NCBI GenBank assembly: GCA_902778135.1
Contig: CACYWP010000015.1
Span: 1 to 64,000, forward strand
Reading direction: 5' to 3'
Origin: an uncultured Coriobacteriaceae bacterium
GTDB lineage: Bacteria > Actinomycetota > Coriobacteriia > Coriobacteriales > Atopobiaceae
DNA: 64,000 bases
Both the position numbers and the translations under genes were made by a program. This document shows positions 25,961 through 35,774 of the stretch, one piece after another. Below the pieces are notes generated by a model that searched no databases, was not told where the DNA came from, and saw only the letters and a program-made list of their open reading frames with translations. Each line of letters starts with the position of its first letter. The first letter of the stretch is position 1.

Positions 25961-28900
25961 TCAGTTCTGCGCCTTCAAGGTGCAGTAGTGATGCAGCGTG
26001 ATGACCATCTCCCAACGCGCAAGATTTGCATTGTATTTCTGGTCGGCAATGTAGACCTCCGCTGCCGTAAGCACCTTGTTGTCGACAAGGTCGAAGCAAT
26101 CGCAGGTCCAGTCGTACGTATGCCGCCTGGATGCCTGGTTATGCAGGCAGTGCTTCTCGGCGTCGCTAACGAGCACGTACCGGAAGTAGTCCTTGGTCTC
26201 GTATTCGTCGACTATGTTCTTGTAGGCATTGGACAGTTGGACGGAGAAGACGCCGCTGTGGCTCCACCTGTCGTGCCGCTTCAGAGTGGCGCTCCAACCG
26301 TTCGGATCGACGAATCCGATATCACTGCCCGTCATGGCCACAATCTCGTCCCAAAGCGTTTCGTACTTCGTGTTGGCCAGACGACCTACCATGGACTCGA
26401 AGTTGCCGCGCGTGATGGACCCGTCAAAGCCATAGGTAGTCACACCAGAGGGGCTGGAGCAGCGATTGCAGAACTCCGCCAGGCTGTCGCTGTAGATGGA
26501 CTCCTCGCTTCCCAGGTCAAACAGCTGACCTGTCACCATGTTCTTCAGCTTCCCGTCGTCACGTGGGCGGGTCGCAAGCACGAACCGCGACTCCTCGATC
26601 TCGGTCTCCTCGCCCTTCTTGTAGGTCACCTCTCCCTGCACGACCTTTTGAACTGTCTGGTAGTTCTCCGTCAGGGCCGTCAGCGCAAACCTGTACTTCT
26701 CGGGGTTTCCACTCTTCCATGCCGTGTACTGCAACTGGGTCACGGCCGTCGTATAGCCGCAGATGTAGGCATACTGCAGACGCGTCAAGTACAGCGTACG
26801 GTAGATATAGGTTTCGGGCTCCCAGTTGAACAGCGTGTCAACGCAGTCGTTGTACTCCTGTAGCACGCTCTTGGCGAGCACCGAACCGTCACCATTGATG
26901 AGGTTGCCGAGCTTGATGACATCTGCCGCAGCGTTGTAGCCATAGGTGGACTGGATGCCATCGATGTCGTCGAGGAAACCCTCAAGTGCGGCCAACTGCT
27001 CGTCGCTCAAGCCGTCGAAGCCCTTCTCCTCGTCGTACTCCCACTTCACGGCATTTTCGTCCCACACGTCCGCCTCGAGAACCGAACTGTAGACTTCGGT
27101 CCGCACCAATGAGTCGCGCAAGTCATTGAGATCGCTCTTGTAGCCGAGATACGTTTCGACCTCATCCAGTTGGGTGGAAAGCTGGTCGATCTTCGAGTCG
27201 ATGATCGTAATCTCGCTATCCATCTTGTTGAGCTTGTCCATCACGTCCTGGAGGCTGAGCAGCTCGCCCTCGCCAAAGCCGAGCGCCTGTGAGACGAAGC
27301 CGAACACGCCCCCGAATCCCTCCAGCAAGCCAGCGGGATTGCCCTTGGCAAACTCGGCGAAGGCGCCTGCCGTCTCGAAGATCTTCTCCATCGCCTCGAA
27401 GGCTTCCCTTGCCCGCTTCAGATCCTCGTCCTCGGTCGCAAGGTTGTAGGCTGTGTAGTCGACCATCCCATAGGCACCGTCCATGGCAGCGATATCGGCG
27501 TCTACCTCGCCGTCGTCTGTCTCCACATCGCTTGCCTCGCTCTCGTCGTAGCTTTCCCTCAGCGCCTCGGGATCGATGTCATCGGCAGGTACCGCACCCT
27601 CCTCGGTGTTCTCGTCGTCGGGAACGGCCTCTTCGGTTGGGTCATCCGAGGCGGCTTCCGTACCAGCGTCATCCTCGTCGGAGGGCTGGGCAGATTCCCC
27701 ATTGTCATCGGCGGGGCCATCGCTGTCGTCACTTGCCTGCCTGAGTGCGATCTCTGACCCCGTCTCGAGCGCATACGCATCACGAATCAGGTCGAAGGAC
27801 GCAGCGGCATCGTCCCCATCCGCCGGATCGTCAGCCAGGTCGGAAACGATGTGCAGGACCATCTCCGTCTGAGGCTCGGGCACGCCCCATGCGTTGCTCA
27901 GCACGCCCGGCTCAAGGATGATCTTGTGGCTGCGCGCGAACGTCGCCACGATGTTCTGCGCCTCCTCCAACGCATCCTTGCCTTCGGCCTCGGACAGCGC
28001 GTCCACCACCTTGCTGGGCAGATACACGGTGAGGAAGAGATGCGTGTCATCGACGCGCATGACGTCCTCGCCCAGCACCTGCGTCTCGTCGTCCAGCAGG
28101 TGGTCGACCGTCACCACTTCTTCGATGCCGGCGTCGGGAAGCGAGCAGGTGCCCGGATCGGTCTCTATCCGCGTGAGCAGATGCACGTCGTAGTCGGTGT
28201 CACCGTCTTCGTCCTGGGTCTTGCTCTCGACAGCAACGGTATCCTCGACGAACGCTTTCGCATGTGCCGACAGGCAGGAGAGCGCCGTCGCCTCGAACCC
28301 GTCCCTCTCGGCATTGCGCATGTCGTCCGACCCTATGGTCACCTCGCCACAGTTGGTGGCATCGGCAGCCACCGTTATGCCATTCTCCGTCAGCGTCGCA
28401 TCGAGCGCGTCGAAGGCGTCGCGTGGCGAGCCGTCGGCGGAGGCGTCGATGCGCAGCGTCGCCCGCGTGAGCGACGAGCCATCATAGTCAACGCCCTTGA
28501 TGCTCAGGGTCGCGTCGGCAAGGGAGAAGTCCTCGACAGCGGGCGCACGCACGAATTCCGCATACCCCAGCGAGACGGGCAGGAGGAACTCCCCCGCCTC
28601 CTCGTCGTAGGCGCCTTCCAAGGGCAGGACCGTGGCGTCCGGCTCCCCCACCGACAAGGCGATCAGCTGGGCGAGGGGGAAGTCATCGTCTGCACCCTCG
28701 CCTTCGTCTTCGCTCGCATACAGGAGCTCGTGAGGCTCGGCAAACGCGGCCGTGGACAATCCCACATACGCGTAGGAGCCCTCCTCGGATTCCACCGCGT
28801 CGGAACGCTCCACGGTGACCGCCAAGGTGGTGTCGTCCAGACGGTTGGCCTCGGTCACGTCATAGCCGTACAGCACCCCATCGAGGCTGACGCAATCGGG

Positions 28901-29143
28901 ACCTACCTCCGCGGCAAGCGGCGCGTCCGCCTGCAAGACCAGGTGCGCGACCGACGCACCTTCGGCGATGCATTCGGTGTATGCCTGCTCGACCGCAGGC
29001 ACATCGGTGGTCGTGCCGGCGCCCTCGGATTCGCCGCTGGCACAGGCGGCCAGGGTGAGGCCCCATCCGCAGAGCGCGACTGCCAGCGCAACCGATGCGA
29101 CCCGAACGAGATACCCCAGCCTTCCTTGTCGTTCGTTCTTCAC
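25961..29143 (-). CDS. Giant lipoprotein of unknown function
   Basis: I do not recognise this 1060-residue protein. An N-terminal signal ends in a lipobox (LTLAAC near residue 34), so it should be anchored on the outer face of the membrane. Residues 40-460 are beta-rich and acidic. Residues 470-570 are a low-complexity linker of Asp, Glu, Ser and Pro. Residues 590-650 hold a glycine-rich, hydrophobic helical hairpin (AGLLEGFGGVFGFVSQALGFG), and residues 660-710 a coiled coil (MDKLNKMDSEITIIDSKIDQ). The C-terminal 330 residues contain several cysteines and aromatics. The hairpin plus coiled coils recall alpha-pore-forming toxins, but that is a resemblance only. The start is GTG at 29143 behind AGGGGGA. 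It heads a surface-protein island. Confidence 0.85.
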   Translation of the reverse strand: MKNERQGRLGYLVRVASVALAVALCGWGLTLAACASGESEGAGTTTDVPAVEQAYTECIAEGASVAHLVLQADAPLAAEVGPDCVSLDGVLYGYDVTEANRLDDTTLAVTVERSDAVESEEGSYAYVGLSTAAFAEPHELLYASEDEGEGADDDFPLAQLIALSVGEPDATVLPLEGAYDEEAGEFLLPVSLGYAEFVRAPAVEDFSLADATLSIKGVDYDGSSLTRATLRIDASADGSPRDAFDALDATLTENGITVAADATNCGEVTIGSDDMRNAERDGFEATALSCLSAHAKAFVEDTVAVESKTQDEDGDTDYDVHLLTRIETDPGTCSLPDAGIEEVVTVDHLLDDETQVLGEDVMRVDDTHLFLTVYLPSKVVDALSEAEGKDALEEAQNIVATFARSHKIILEPGVLSNAWGVPEPQTEMVLHIVSDLADDPADGDDAAASFDLIRDAYALETGSEIALRQASDDSDGPADDNGESAQPSDEDDAGTEAASDDPTEEAVPDDENTEEGAVPADDIDPEALRESYDESEASDVETDDGEVDADIAAMDGAYGMVDYTAYNLATEDEDLKRAREAFEAMEKIFETAGAFAEFAKGNPAGLLEGFGGVFGFVSQALGFGEGELLSLQDVMDKLNKMDSEITIIDSKIDQLSTQLDEVETYLGYKSDLNDLRDSLVRTEVYSSVLEADVWDENAVKWEYDEEKGFDGLSDEQLAALEGFLDDIDGIQSTYGYNAAADVIKLGNLINGDGSVLAKSVLQEYNDCVDTLFNWEPETYIYRTLYLTRLQYAYICGYTTAVTQLQYTAWKSGNPEKYRFALTALTENYQTVQKVVQGEVTYKKGEETEIEESRFVLATRPRDDGKLKNMVTGQLFDLGSEESIYSDSLAEFCNRCSSPSGVTTYGFDGSITRGNFESMVGRLANTKYETLWDEIVAMTGSDIGFVDPNGWSATLKRHDRWSHSGVFSVQLSNAYKNIVDEYETKDYFRYVLVSDAEKHCLHNQASRRHTYDWTCDCFDLVDNKVLTAAEVYIADQKYNANLARWEMVITLHHYCTLKAQN

Positions 29144-29169
29144 GCCATCCCCCTTTCTTCCTATAAACC

Positions 29170-29198
29170 GGATGGCCCCTGTCGTCCAGGGGCCATCC
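29170..29198 (-). terminator. Hairpin after the cystatin-like gene
   Basis: A perfect 12-bp stem (29170-29181 with 29187-29198) closes a 5-nt loop. On the minus strand it lies just past the stop codon at 29208 and is followed by GGTTTATAG, a weak tail. Confidence 0.65.
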
Positions 29199-29207
29199 GA
29201 AGCGTGC

Positions 29208-29960
29208 CTACTGAGTCACGTAATACACGAGATCGAGTGGTTCGAGCGAGGTGATCTCCGAGGAGCCGGAGGCATCCCGATAGACCAGGGCGACATACGG
29301 CCTTGCCAGGCCCGTGGCATCGCCGGCGTCCCGTCCGAGGCACATCACCTGGTAGTTCGAGCCCGCGACGACCTGCGACCCCAGCAACGCCACCGGCAGC
29401 AGGTCAAGCTCCGTGTCGGCGTGCTTTCCGAGAGCCTCCTGGAACGCATCGTCGACGCCAGCCGGCAGCTGCAGGGCAGAGGCGCCCTCGACCCCCTCCC
29501 AGGCTCCAACGGCCTCTCCCGTCTCCTCCTTGAGGGTCTGCACGTCATCCAAGGCAATGTCCTTCGCGGTCGTGAAGCTTGCCTTGCCGCTCAGGTCCTT
29601 GTAGATGACCACGACAGACCACGATGTCGTGGGGTCGGCAACGACTGGTGTCGCCTTGCACAGGAACGCGTAGTTCATGCCGGCCACGACCTGCTTGCCG
29701 ATGACTGCGACGGGCTCGTAGTCGACGCCGTCAAGCTCGGACATGGCTTCTTCGAACATGCTCTGGAAGTCTCCATCAACGGACGAGCCCGCCTCTGCGT
29801 TGACCTCCCAACCTCCTCCAATGGGACCTGTCTCCGAGATCTCGGTGGCAGGCTCATCGTCCGCCGCGCTTGTGGCTTGCGAGTTCGAGCCGCACCCCAC
29901 CAGACCGACGGCCAAACATGCCGCCATCGACAAGGCCACGATGGTTCTCTTCATGCTCAC
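29208..29960 (-). CDS. Lipoprotein with two cystatin-like domains
   Basis: The 250-residue protein has a signal peptide ending in LVGC (Cys23), then two tandem copies of one domain. Each copy has a Gly-Trp start (GGGWEV near 48, GAWEGV near 153), a helix, and a QVVAG strand followed by NYxxxC (Q90-VVAG-MNYAFLC and Q196-VVAG-SNYQVMC). QxVxG is the papain-binding loop of cystatins, and the Gly and Trp positions also match. It should inhibit C1-type proteases outside the cell, perhaps those of the host, of rivals, or the neighbouring papain-like protein at 31177. AGGAG favours the GTG at 29960; ATG at 29954 is the alternative. Confidence 0.85.
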   Translation of the reverse strand: MSMKRTIVALSMAACLAVGLVGCGSNSQATSAADDEPATEISETGPIGGGWEVNAEAGSSVDGDFQSMFEEAMSELDGVDYEPVAVIGKQVVAGMNYAFLCKATPVVADPTTSWSVVVIYKDLSGKASFTTAKDIALDDVQTLKEETGEAVGAWEGVEGASALQLPAGVDDAFQEALGKHADTELDLLPVALLGSQVVAGSNYQVMCLGRDAGDATGLARPYVALVYRDASGSSEITSLEPLDLVYYVTQ

Positions 29961-30163
29961 GCTGTCTCCTCTCACGCTGCCGATACAGACCGACGGGACC
30001 ACCACACATCTCGGAACGTGCGATGCGACCGTCACCAATAGTACGTGAGAACGCGCTGGAGTATCTCCTATCGTCTCTCACGGCATCTGCCAACTCCGTA
30101 AGGGGCCATTCCGTACAGGTAACTGGTCTCACCAATTCCCGCTGGTCGCACCATTTCCCGCAC

Positions 30164-31057
30164 TCAGGGAGCAGACGAATCCGTCGATGACAGCTGCGCC
30201 TGCACGAATTCGGCGAAGGACGCAGCCACGCGAGACATGGGCTTGCCCTCCAGCCAGACCAGCGCGGAACCGAGGTCAATCGCGGGATCCAGCGGAATGT
30301 GCACGACGTCGGAGGCGGTCGGACCGCCCGCATCCACCTGCAGGCTACGCCCGAGGCCCGCACGCACGAGCGTCTCGCCTGCAGCGCTCAGGTTCGCATC
30401 CCCTGCCACGGCGAGTCGTGCGTATCGTCGCCCGAACCAACTGGCAAGCACGCTCCTCGCACCCGCACGGTATGGGAGAATCACCGGACCGGCGGCAAGT
30501 TGCGCCGGACCGAGCACGTCGCATCCGGCCAGCGGGTCATCCGCACGCAGCACGGCAACCCAACGCTCCCTCGTCCGCAGCCCCACATAGGTGAGCCCCG
30601 ACGGCTCAAAGGGCTCGAGAAGCACCGCAAAGTCGGCGAGACCTTCTGAAAGCCTGCGATGCGAGCCCTCTGACGTGGTGATGTGCAGCGAGACGGACAC
30701 GTGCGGGTGCTCGGAGCGGAAGGCTGCCGCCAACGCGGCCAGCTCGTCAAGCGCGGCGATCTGGCCGCACGAGATGGCCACGGTCCCCTCGAGATGCGAG
30801 GCTGACGAGCGCAGCTCGGTCTCCGTCTTCTCGGCAAGCTCGAGCAGCTCCTCGGCACGACGGACAAGCAGCACGCCATCGTCGGTGGGCGTTGCGCCGT
30901 GGCGGCCACGCTCCAGCAGCGCGCATCCCAACTCCCTCTCCAGCGCCGCAATCTGGCGCGAGAGCGCCGGCTGGGTGATGTGCAGCTCATCTGCCGCACG
31001 GGTCACCGAACCCGCCCGCACCACCGCAAGAAACGACCGCAGCTCCTTCAGCTCCAT
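30164..31057 (-). CDS. LysR-family transcriptional regulator
   Basis: This 297-residue protein has the LysR N-terminal winged helix (MELKELRSFLAVVRAGSVTRAADELHITQPALSRQIAALE) and a periplasmic-binding-type effector domain from about residue 90. GGAAGGGG precedes the ATG at 31057. It lies on the same strand as the protease upstream and the cystatin-like lipoprotein downstream, and could control either, or a distant target. The effector is unknown. Confidence 0.95.
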   Translation of the reverse strand: MELKELRSFLAVVRAGSVTRAADELHITQPALSRQIAALERELGCALLERGRHGATPTDDGVLLVRRAEELLELAEKTETELRSSASHLEGTVAISCGQIAALDELAALAAAFRSEHPHVSVSLHITTSEGSHRRLSEGLADFAVLLEPFEPSGLTYVGLRTRERWVAVLRADDPLAGCDVLGPAQLAAGPVILPYRAGARSVLASWFGRRYARLAVAGDANLSAAGETLVRAGLGRSLQVDAGGPTASDVVHIPLDPAIDLGSALVWLEGKPMSRVAASFAEFVQAQLSSTDSSAP

Positions 31058-31176
31058 ATGCGCCCCTTCCATGCAACACGCACATGGAACAGCATAGGAA
31101 AGAAGCTGCGGTCATAGGCAGGCAAACGCACCCCGAACCCGGCCGTCAGTCCGGACCTTCGGCGAGAGGACCGGCG

Positions 31177-34100
31177 TCAGGAACGCCAGGCCTCCCTCAT
31201 CCGCACACCGAGACCGGCGATGACCATTGCCAATCCCGCCAGGGAGAACGGCAGGGTGGCCGGAGCCGTGTCGCCCGTGCTCGGAAGCTTCGTGTCGGAC
31301 GTCGTGGTGGAGGAAGAGCTAGAGCTGGTGCTGGTGGTGGAGCTGGCATTCGATCCAGAGACGCTCGTGGTGGTCTTCGCGTCGACCGTGGTGGACTTTT
31401 TGGTCGACGACGCAGCGACCGTCTCCTCCCACTGGGCCCTCAGCGTGATGTTGCTGGTGATGGGCGTCTTCTGGAAGTCGAAGTCGGTTGCGGCCACCTT
31501 GCCGTCCTTGCCGACCAGACGCCAGCCCTTGAAGGTGTAGCCCTTCCTGATGGGCTTGGCCGGTGTGATGGCAAACTTTCCCTCAATCACGGTCTGGCTC
31601 TTCAGCACCGTGCCGCCACCGGTGTCGAAGGTGACGATGTAGGTCTGCGTGTTCGGGTCCTGCTCGTCCGGGTCCTGGGAGCCCGGCTGCTGCTCCTCGG
31701 GCGTCCGCTCGCTGAGCACGGGGGTGCTCGTCACGATAGCGCTCTGGGCGCCGACATGGTTGACGGGATGCTGCTCGTACGTGTCAGGGTCCTCCTCGAT
31801 CGTCGTCACGTACGCGACGAGGGAGATGTCGTAGGTCGCGCCGGGCTTCAGGCCCTCTATCACGGCTGACGTCGCATCCTTGGCCACCGGGACCTGCTGG
31901 GTCTCGGAGGAGCCGTGCTCGGTGTAGAAGAGCATGTAGCCGCTGATGCCGCTGCTCTCCTGGGACACGAAGCCCACGGTCAGCGAGCCCGCACCAGGGG
32001 TCACCCTCGTGATGGTCGCCTTGGCGGGGAGAATCAGGAAGGACAGGTGATTGAGAAGGTCGTCCCGGGCCTCGCCCTCGTAGTTGCCGATGCCCGTGAC
32101 GACGACCTCTCCCCTGCCGCACTGCACGTTGTTCTCGTAGGAGACCTGGTAGTCCACATCCCTGACGACCTCGGGTGCTTCGCCCGAGCTGTCGGACGAG
32201 CCCCTCACCAGGACCGGAGTGGGCTCGTACGGGGAGCCGGTGTAGACTGTGACCTTGTCCTCGTCCGCCAGCTGTGCTTCCACGATTGCGAGCTTCGACA
32301 CCATGACATGGATCGTCTTAGACCCATAGGCGCCCGCGTCGACGGTCAGGTCCGCCTCTCCGGTTCCCACGGGTCGCAGGATGGCTTCGGCATCGCCACG
32401 CCCCTGTTCGGGCTCGATGGTCGCGACCGACTCGTCCGAGCTCGTCCAGGTGAAGGTGGGCTGGACGGCCGGATCCTCCTGACCACCCTTGATGCTGGCC
32501 CTATAGCGTTTGCTATCATCCTGCATAATCGTCAGGTCGGTGAAGTCCTTGCCCGAGCGGTCCTTCACATCGAGGTAGTAGTCGCGGGCAACCGGAGGCT
32601 CCGGATTGGGAGTCGTCCCGTCGTCATCGAACTCATCGGGCACCGCATAGGCCTTGATCGAGAAGTTGTCGATGTTCGACCCCTCGGCCCCATCCTCGAG
32701 GATGGAGCGGATGCTGTCGTCGGACAGGTCCCTCCATGCGCCATCGACCATGAAGTAGCTCTCGCCAGGGTTCACGACCGACTTGAACCAACACCCGGGA
32801 CTCTCCTCCTGGGAGAGGGACTCCCCGAGCGTGAGGCTGTACCTGCCGCTGGGCGTGCGCTGCTCGACGACGACCGCGTACTTCTGCCCTTCAGGAAGCT
32901 CGACGGATTCGCCCAGCACCTCGCGGTGATAGCCGCCGTAGCGGTACGCCTTTGCCTCGGACGTGACGACGCACGTCCCGTCCTCCGGGTTTGCCGCGCC
33001 GTCGGCCAGCAGGAAGACCTGGTAGGAAACGGTCGTCCCCGGCGTGGTCGTCATGAACGACACGCTCTCGAGCCGCTCGTCCTGCTTGGCGACGAAGACG
33101 TTCGCCGACTTGTTGGGGGTCTCGGTGGTGTACTGCTCGTACTCCCTCACGGGCATGTAGTCATGCTGGTCGATGATGACGCCAGGGGTCACGCCCTCGA
33201 AGCTGTAGGCCTCGGGGTCGCGGATCGTCTTGTCGTAGTACGAGAGCCAGAAGTATCCCGTATGCAGGTCAGAGGTGGCCTCGTAGTCCGATCCGGGGAC
33301 GTCCTGGCCCTCGCACAGGCCCCAATGGCGATAGCTGTTGTCAGGAAAGTCGTTGAGGTCGGAACCCCAGCTGTTCTTGACGAGCCAGGCGCCATCGTAG
33401 GGAGGCTCCGTCGTGAAGTTCTCCTTGGGGTACCCGTCGTCGTAGCCCACGATGGTCACGACATGGTTGGAAGGCCATGCGCCGCTGTTATACGCAGCCC
33501 AGTTCTCGCTGAGCGTGCTATCGAAGTCCGTCTCCTCACCGGGCATGGCGCTCTCCGCGCTGAAGTTGATGGCAACGGCGCGGTGTGCCAGGAGCTGGTC
33601 CTTGATGGCGTCTATCGCCTCGGACTTGCTGTCATCGTCGTACGATGCCGGGCTCGGGAGAAGGTAGGACTCCTTGAGCTGGTAGTCCTGCCTGAAGCGA
33701 TAGGCCTCGGGGATGGACCAGTCGTCATCCTCGCTGTAATAGACCCTCCTGAAACCCGACTGTTCCTCTCCCGACTCGTCGAGCCAGGTGACCCAGTTGC
33801 TGACGACCTCGGCACCCTTGCCGCGATAGGCGTACACCTGCCCGTCATTCGTGGTGGTCGACTCGTTGGTCGGGCCAATACCTGCCGCAAAGAGGCTGGT
33901 CGCATAGGCCGTGACGCCGCCGACGTCATACTTCTCGTGGGATGACACAGCGTCCGGGAAGGTCATGCCCTCGCCGTTCTGGGCGCTGCTTGGATCGTCC
34001 AACGCCGTGGCGTTGAACCACGTGACCTGCTTTTCCGAGAGGTTGAGGGATGAGGGGTCGCTTGCGAGGCCGGAGCCGAGCAGGCTCGACTCTGCCGCCG

Positions 34101-34416
34101 CAATCGCCCCGAAACCCCAGCAGGTGCCATAGGGGTTCTGCTGGCGAACGCCCGTCACATAGCAGCCATCGCCCTCCCCCACATGGCGCAGGTCGAAGGT
34201 CGCGGGCTTGTCTGCCTGGGTATAGAGCGGGTAGCCAGCCTCGGACGCGAAGGCGTCGCGGTCGTACCCACTCTGTACCTGGGAGAGGATCTCGGCAAAG
34301 CCAGCGCCCTCGAGCGGGCTGTTGGCGGGCGCCGCGAGAGCCGACTGGGGCAGCATGGCCATGGCACACGCGCCGCCTATCAGCGCCTGTGTCAGGGTCG
34401 TCCATCTATGTAGCAT
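31177..34416 (-). CDS. Cell-wall-anchored papain-family (C1A) protease, multidomain
   Basis: The 1079-residue protein has a signal peptide ending near ALAAP (residue 30). A C1 peptidase domain covers residues 70-370 with Q92/Q93, Cys99 in NPYGTCWGF, His318 in SNHVVTIVGYDD and Asn348 in LVKNSWGS. A lectin-like C1-associated domain runs to about 570. A bacterial Ig-like (BIG2-like) domain is near 600-700. A cell-surface YTG/NY.G beta domain follows to about 790, then a fibronectin-type segment and one Listeria-Bacteroides repeat (GYTFKGW). A Ser/Thr-rich linker leads to the sortase signal LPSTG, a hydrophobic helix and MREAWRS. It probably cleaves proteins outside the cell. The next lipoprotein gene but one encodes cystatin repeats. 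Confidence 0.93.
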   Translation of the reverse strand: MLHRWTTLTQALIGGACAMAMLPQSALAAPANSPLEGAGFAEILSQVQSGYDRDAFASEAGYPLYTQADKPATFDLRHVGEGDGCYVTGVRQQNPYGTCWGFGAIAAAESSLLGSGLASDPSSLNLSEKQVTWFNATALDDPSSAQNGEGMTFPDAVSSHEKYDVGGVTAYATSLFAAGIGPTNESTTTNDGQVYAYRGKGAEVVSNWVTWLDESGEEQSGFRRVYYSEDDDWSIPEAYRFRQDYQLKESYLLPSPASYDDDSKSEAIDAIKDQLLAHRAVAINFSAESAMPGEETDFDSTLSENWAAYNSGAWPSNHVVTIVGYDDGYPKENFTTEPPYDGAWLVKNSWGSDLNDFPDNSYRHWGLCEGQDVPGSDYEATSDLHTGYFWLSYYDKTIRDPEAYSFEGVTPGVIIDQHDYMPVREYEQYTTETPNKSANVFVAKQDERLESVSFMTTTPGTTVSYQVFLLADGAANPEDGTCVVTSEAKAYRYGGYHREVLGESVELPEGQKYAVVVEQRTPSGRYSLTLGESLSQEESPGCWFKSVVNPGESYFMVDGAWRDLSDDSIRSILEDGAEGSNIDNFSIKAYAVPDEFDDDGTTPNPEPPVARDYYLDVKDRSGKDFTDLTIMQDDSKRYRASIKGGQEDPAVQPTFTWTSSDESVATIEPEQGRGDAEAILRPVGTGEADLTVDAGAYGSKTIHVMVSKLAIVEAQLADEDKVTVYTGSPYEPTPVLVRGSSDSSGEAPEVVRDVDYQVSYENNVQCGRGEVVVTGIGNYEGEARDDLLNHLSFLILPAKATITRVTPGAGSLTVGFVSQESSGISGYMLFYTEHGSSETQQVPVAKDATSAVIEGLKPGATYDISLVAYVTTIEEDPDTYEQHPVNHVGAQSAIVTSTPVLSERTPEEQQPGSQDPDEQDPNTQTYIVTFDTGGGTVLKSQTVIEGKFAITPAKPIRKGYTFKGWRLVGKDGKVAATDFDFQKTPITSNITLRAQWEETVAASSTKKSTTVDAKTTTSVSGSNASSTTSTSSSSSSTTTSDTKLPSTGDTAPATLPFSLAGLAMVIAGLGVRMREAWRS

Positions 34417-34656
34417 TTCCTCTGTGTCCTCATCTTCATTGGTTGCTCGTTTTAGCTGTGTTTTTGCGATTTGGGCACCGCTATTGCTGTGTCAGGTTGT
34501 TGAGGTACAAAAGCTTTTCACATGATAGCCCAGACGTCGGCTGCGTACACGCTTGATTATGTCTTTTATGCAGATAAATGACACGAATGAGCAAAAAGTG
34601 GCCTCAGCGGCAGATTGGTGCGCCCGACGACGAATCGCCAGGCGCACCAGGAATCA
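34417..34656. other. Intergenic region upstream of the protease
   Basis: This 240-nt gap lies upstream of the protease on the minus strand. It is more AT-rich than its surroundings and should hold the promoter and leader of the protease gene, and the end of the lipoprotein gene at 34657. I found no clear -35/-10 pair or terminator. Confidence 0.45.
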
Positions 34657-35571
34657 TCAACCACTGCCCACGAACACCACTTCGGTGAAGTTGATTTCGT
34701 CGTAGATCGTGCCGTCGGGATAGACCGTGTACCAGAACCAGGTGGCGACATGACTGCCGGCATCGTCAGGCATGAACTCGTAGCCATGGAGCGTGTATCC
34801 GTCGCCGGTCATGTGGTCGAACTCGATGATGGGCGCTATCTCCCAGTGGTAGTACTCGAGATTCCTGCGCAGATAGGCGATGGCCTCGTCAGGACTGCCG
34901 ATGCCCGTGGATGTGCCGACGTTGCCTCCGGTCGAGCCATACGGATCGGTCGACCCATTTGGATAGTCGTCCGCTACCGGGCACGAGGTGCCCACATAGT
35001 AGAACTTCTCGCCATTGGACTGGTCGGTGATGACCCCATTGGCTATATCGAACAGGTAGAACGCGATGTAGACCTTGCTGGAGCCCGTCACCAGGCACTG
35101 GCAGGTCCCTTGGTTGCCCATGAAGACGACATCGCCGTTGTTGTACTCGAACTTTGTGCGGCCCTTGGCAGTGCCAAACCCGTTGCCGTCGCCCAACACC
35201 ATGGTGTAGTAGTCATACGTGAGCCTGCCGTCCGTCAGGTAGAAGTCGATGAACTCCGGCTGTTCCGCGTTCACGTCGGGAGACCAGCAGCCCACGATCT
35301 CGCTCTCCTGGATGACATGCTCGGGCATGGGGGCCGTCTGGGCGTCAGTGCCTGTGGCCTCGTCGGTATGCTGGCTGCCATCGGTCTGTTGGTCGGTGTC
35401 GTTCGACAAGTTCTCCCACAGGCTCTCTTGCCCCCAATCGCTGGGCTGGGGAGAATCCTGTTCCTCTTCGTCGCAGCCCACCAGGCAAAGCGAGCTTAAT
35501 AGGACGAGCATGAGCGCCAGCATGGGCCACCTGCGGGTAGCGCGCATCCGCGCGGGGTGCCCCATCATCAT
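34657..35571 (-). CDS. Lipoprotein of unknown function
   Basis: The 304-residue protein has an Arg-rich N-terminus, a hydrophobic core and a lipobox at LCLVGC (near residue 31), then a glutamine/aspartate-rich linker over residues 35-80. The middle (IVGCWSPDVNAEQPEFIDFYL) resembles a lipocalin-like or DUF-type beta domain measuring response to a ligand. The C-terminal third is an aromatic-rich module (YYHWEIAPIIEFDHMTGDGYTLHGYEF). GGGAGG precedes three consecutive ATGs; I chose 35571. It is the last member of the surface island. The function is unknown. Confidence 0.82.
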   Translation of the reverse strand: MMMGHPARMRATRRWPMLALMLVLLSSLCLVGCDEEEQDSPQPSDWGQESLWENLSNDTDQQTDGSQHTDEATGTDAQTAPMPEHVIQESEIVGCWSPDVNAEQPEFIDFYLTDGRLTYDYYTMVLGDGNGFGTAKGRTKFEYNNGDVVFMGNQGTCQCLVTGSSKVYIAFYLFDIANGVITDQSNGEKFYYVGTSCPVADDYPNGSTDPYGSTGGNVGTSTGIGSPDEAIAYLRRNLEYYHWEIAPIIEFDHMTGDGYTLHGYEFMPDDAGSHVATWFWYTVYPDGTIYDEINFTEVVFVGSG

Positions 35572-35718
35572 CGTTCGCCCTCCCTTCTCGATTCGCTGCA
35601 ATATGGCGAGGGCCACCGCGTCATTGCGTTGGCCTTTCAACGCACCTTATCGTAACGCAGATGGCACGTGCATTGTCGCACATCCGCCATCATCAGCGGC
35701 AATGGCCGGGTAGGACGG

Positions 35719-35750
35719 TCTGCCCCGCCTCCTGCAGGAGACGGGGCAGA
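35719..35750. terminator. Hairpin after the PPOX gene
   Basis: TCTGCCCCG pairs with CGGGGCAGA (35719-35727, 35742-35750), enclosing the inner palindrome CTCCTGCAGGAG. It lies 25 nt past the stop of the minus-strand gene at 35775. There is no T-tract. Confidence 0.5.
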
Positions 35751-35774
35751 GGGGTGCGCAAACGTATGGCGCGT

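Noticed and set aside
31915..33945. 676-codon open frame antisense to the papain-like protease
   Set aside because: It mirrors the protease frame, which has complete catalytic motifs. The antisense translation is low-complexity Val/Asp/Gly/Arg-rich with no family resemblance, as expected in GC-rich DNA.
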